DNA from: Paramecium sonneborni
Taxonomy: Eukaryota > Ciliophora > Oligohymenophorea > Peniculida > Parameciidae
Assembly (NCBI GenBank): GCA_905182985.1
Contig: CAJJDN010000044.1
Coordinates: 529,006 to 593,005, forward strand
DNA: 64,000 bases
Reading direction: 5' to 3'
Below are positions 63,570 to 64,000 of this stretch, piece by piece; position 1 is the first letter of the stretch, and every line of letters begins with the position of its first letter. The position numbers were made by a program, and so were the translations under genes. The notes beneath the pieces are model-generated. The model was not told where the DNA came from and made no database searches. It worked only from the letters and a program-made list of their open reading frames with translations.

Positions 63570-64000
63570 AAAGACCTAAATGTGTTCAAAAGGACAAGAA
63601 ATTTAAAACACCATTAGAAAGAGAATGAGAATATCTTATATGAATGTTGACATTTGCAAAATTAAACCAATACCATTTTTATTTTTATTTTAAAAAGGGT
63701 GACAGCCTTAATTTTTAAACTAGTTCTGTTATATGTCAACACCATAATGGCGCAATTGCTGTAAAATTCTAACCATATCAGCCACCCTTTTTATTATTTT
63801 TGCGTATTTTTTTAATGTATAATTAATAATTTAAGAGAAATTTGATGTTAATTTTTTCAAATAATAAAGTATCATTTTTATCATATTCCCTTTATTCTTT
63901 TTCTTAATATTTTTAAATACTTACTTCTATTTTATCCTTTAACAACTGATATTAAATATTTACAATAGAATATTAAAATAAAATTATTCTTAATTTTTAA
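63570..64000. other. Right-end intergenic region
   Basis: No coding frame or telomere repeat. It contains the short inverted-repeat element at 63691-63793. Confidence 0.5.
63691..63793. repeat. 103-bp TA-bounded element with 11-bp terminal inverted repeats
   Basis: TAAAAAGGGTG at 63691-63701 is perfectly complementary to CACCCTTTTTA at 63783-63793. The interior is less AT-rich than the surroundings and has small palindromes (CCATAATGG, GCAATTGC). It could be a MITE, an IES-like element, or a structured RNA closed by an 11-bp stem and followed by T-rich sequence. Confidence 0.5.

Noticed and set aside
63570..64000. Possible telomere-proximal end
   Set aside because: No C4A2/C3A3-type telomere repeat is present at either end of the window.

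Overview
This window is protein-coding DNA from the macronuclear genome of a ciliate, almost certainly Paramecium. Three things point there. The DNA is very AT-rich. The reading frames stay open only if TAA and TAG are read as glutamine and TGA is the only stop. The frames are joined by very short GT...AG introns of about 21-32 nt, mostly GTA...TAG, and each intron accepted below restores a frame that ends on TGA with a total length divisible by three. Standard-code ORF calls shatter these genes. No telomere repeat, tRNA, rRNA or CRISPR array was recognised. Positions are from manual reading; family names rest on motif recognition, not on a search.

Left part, 1-20 kb. Two tandem hybrid histidine kinases (61-4469) abut, stop to stop, an ankyrin/TPR gene on the minus strand (4470-5789). 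Next comes an inverted tail-to-tail pair of OSCA/TMEM63/CSC1-type stretch-gated channel genes (5805-11288). They are followed by a two-pass membrane protein (12231-13847), a rhomboid-like protein (13880-14685), a Ser/Thr kinase (minus, 15317-16135), a Gln-rich MORN-repeat protein (minus, 16265-17376), a METTL21/FAM86-type methyltransferase (17398-18086) and a ThDP-dependent 2-hydroxyacyl-CoA lyase ending in the peroxisomal signal SKL (minus, 18126-19869).

Middle part, 20-36.8 kb. A giant Cys-rich, multi-pass surface protein of 2982 aa (20503-29529) is followed by a FAIM-like domain fused to a poly-Gln tail with short endocytic-type motifs (30041-31767), a coiled-coil protein (minus, 31829-33789), and a Gln/Asn-rich protein (33837-35470) whose frame seems to continue past two in-frame TGAs. 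The stretch 35.8-36.8 kb is only partly resolved.

Right part, 36.8-64 kb. An intronless 2408-aa immobilization-type surface antigen (minus, 36819-44045) is followed by about 6.5 kb with no gene model I can support, including a 275-N gap flanked by two identical 827-bp copies. Next is a 2099-aa Cys-rich, DUF4215-type membrane protein (50612-56984). Its 3' end is present three times, separated by single Ns, most likely unmerged contig ends. A WD40 protein (62286-63569) and a small TA-bounded inverted-repeat element close the window.

Taken together the window is rich in sensing and surface functions: two phosphorelay kinases, two predicted stretch-gated channels, and three very large extracellular Cys-rich proteins. 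Nothing in the sequence proves that they act in one pathway. Gene spacing is extremely tight in the left part (0-40 bp at several junctions) and unusually loose around the surface-antigen gene.
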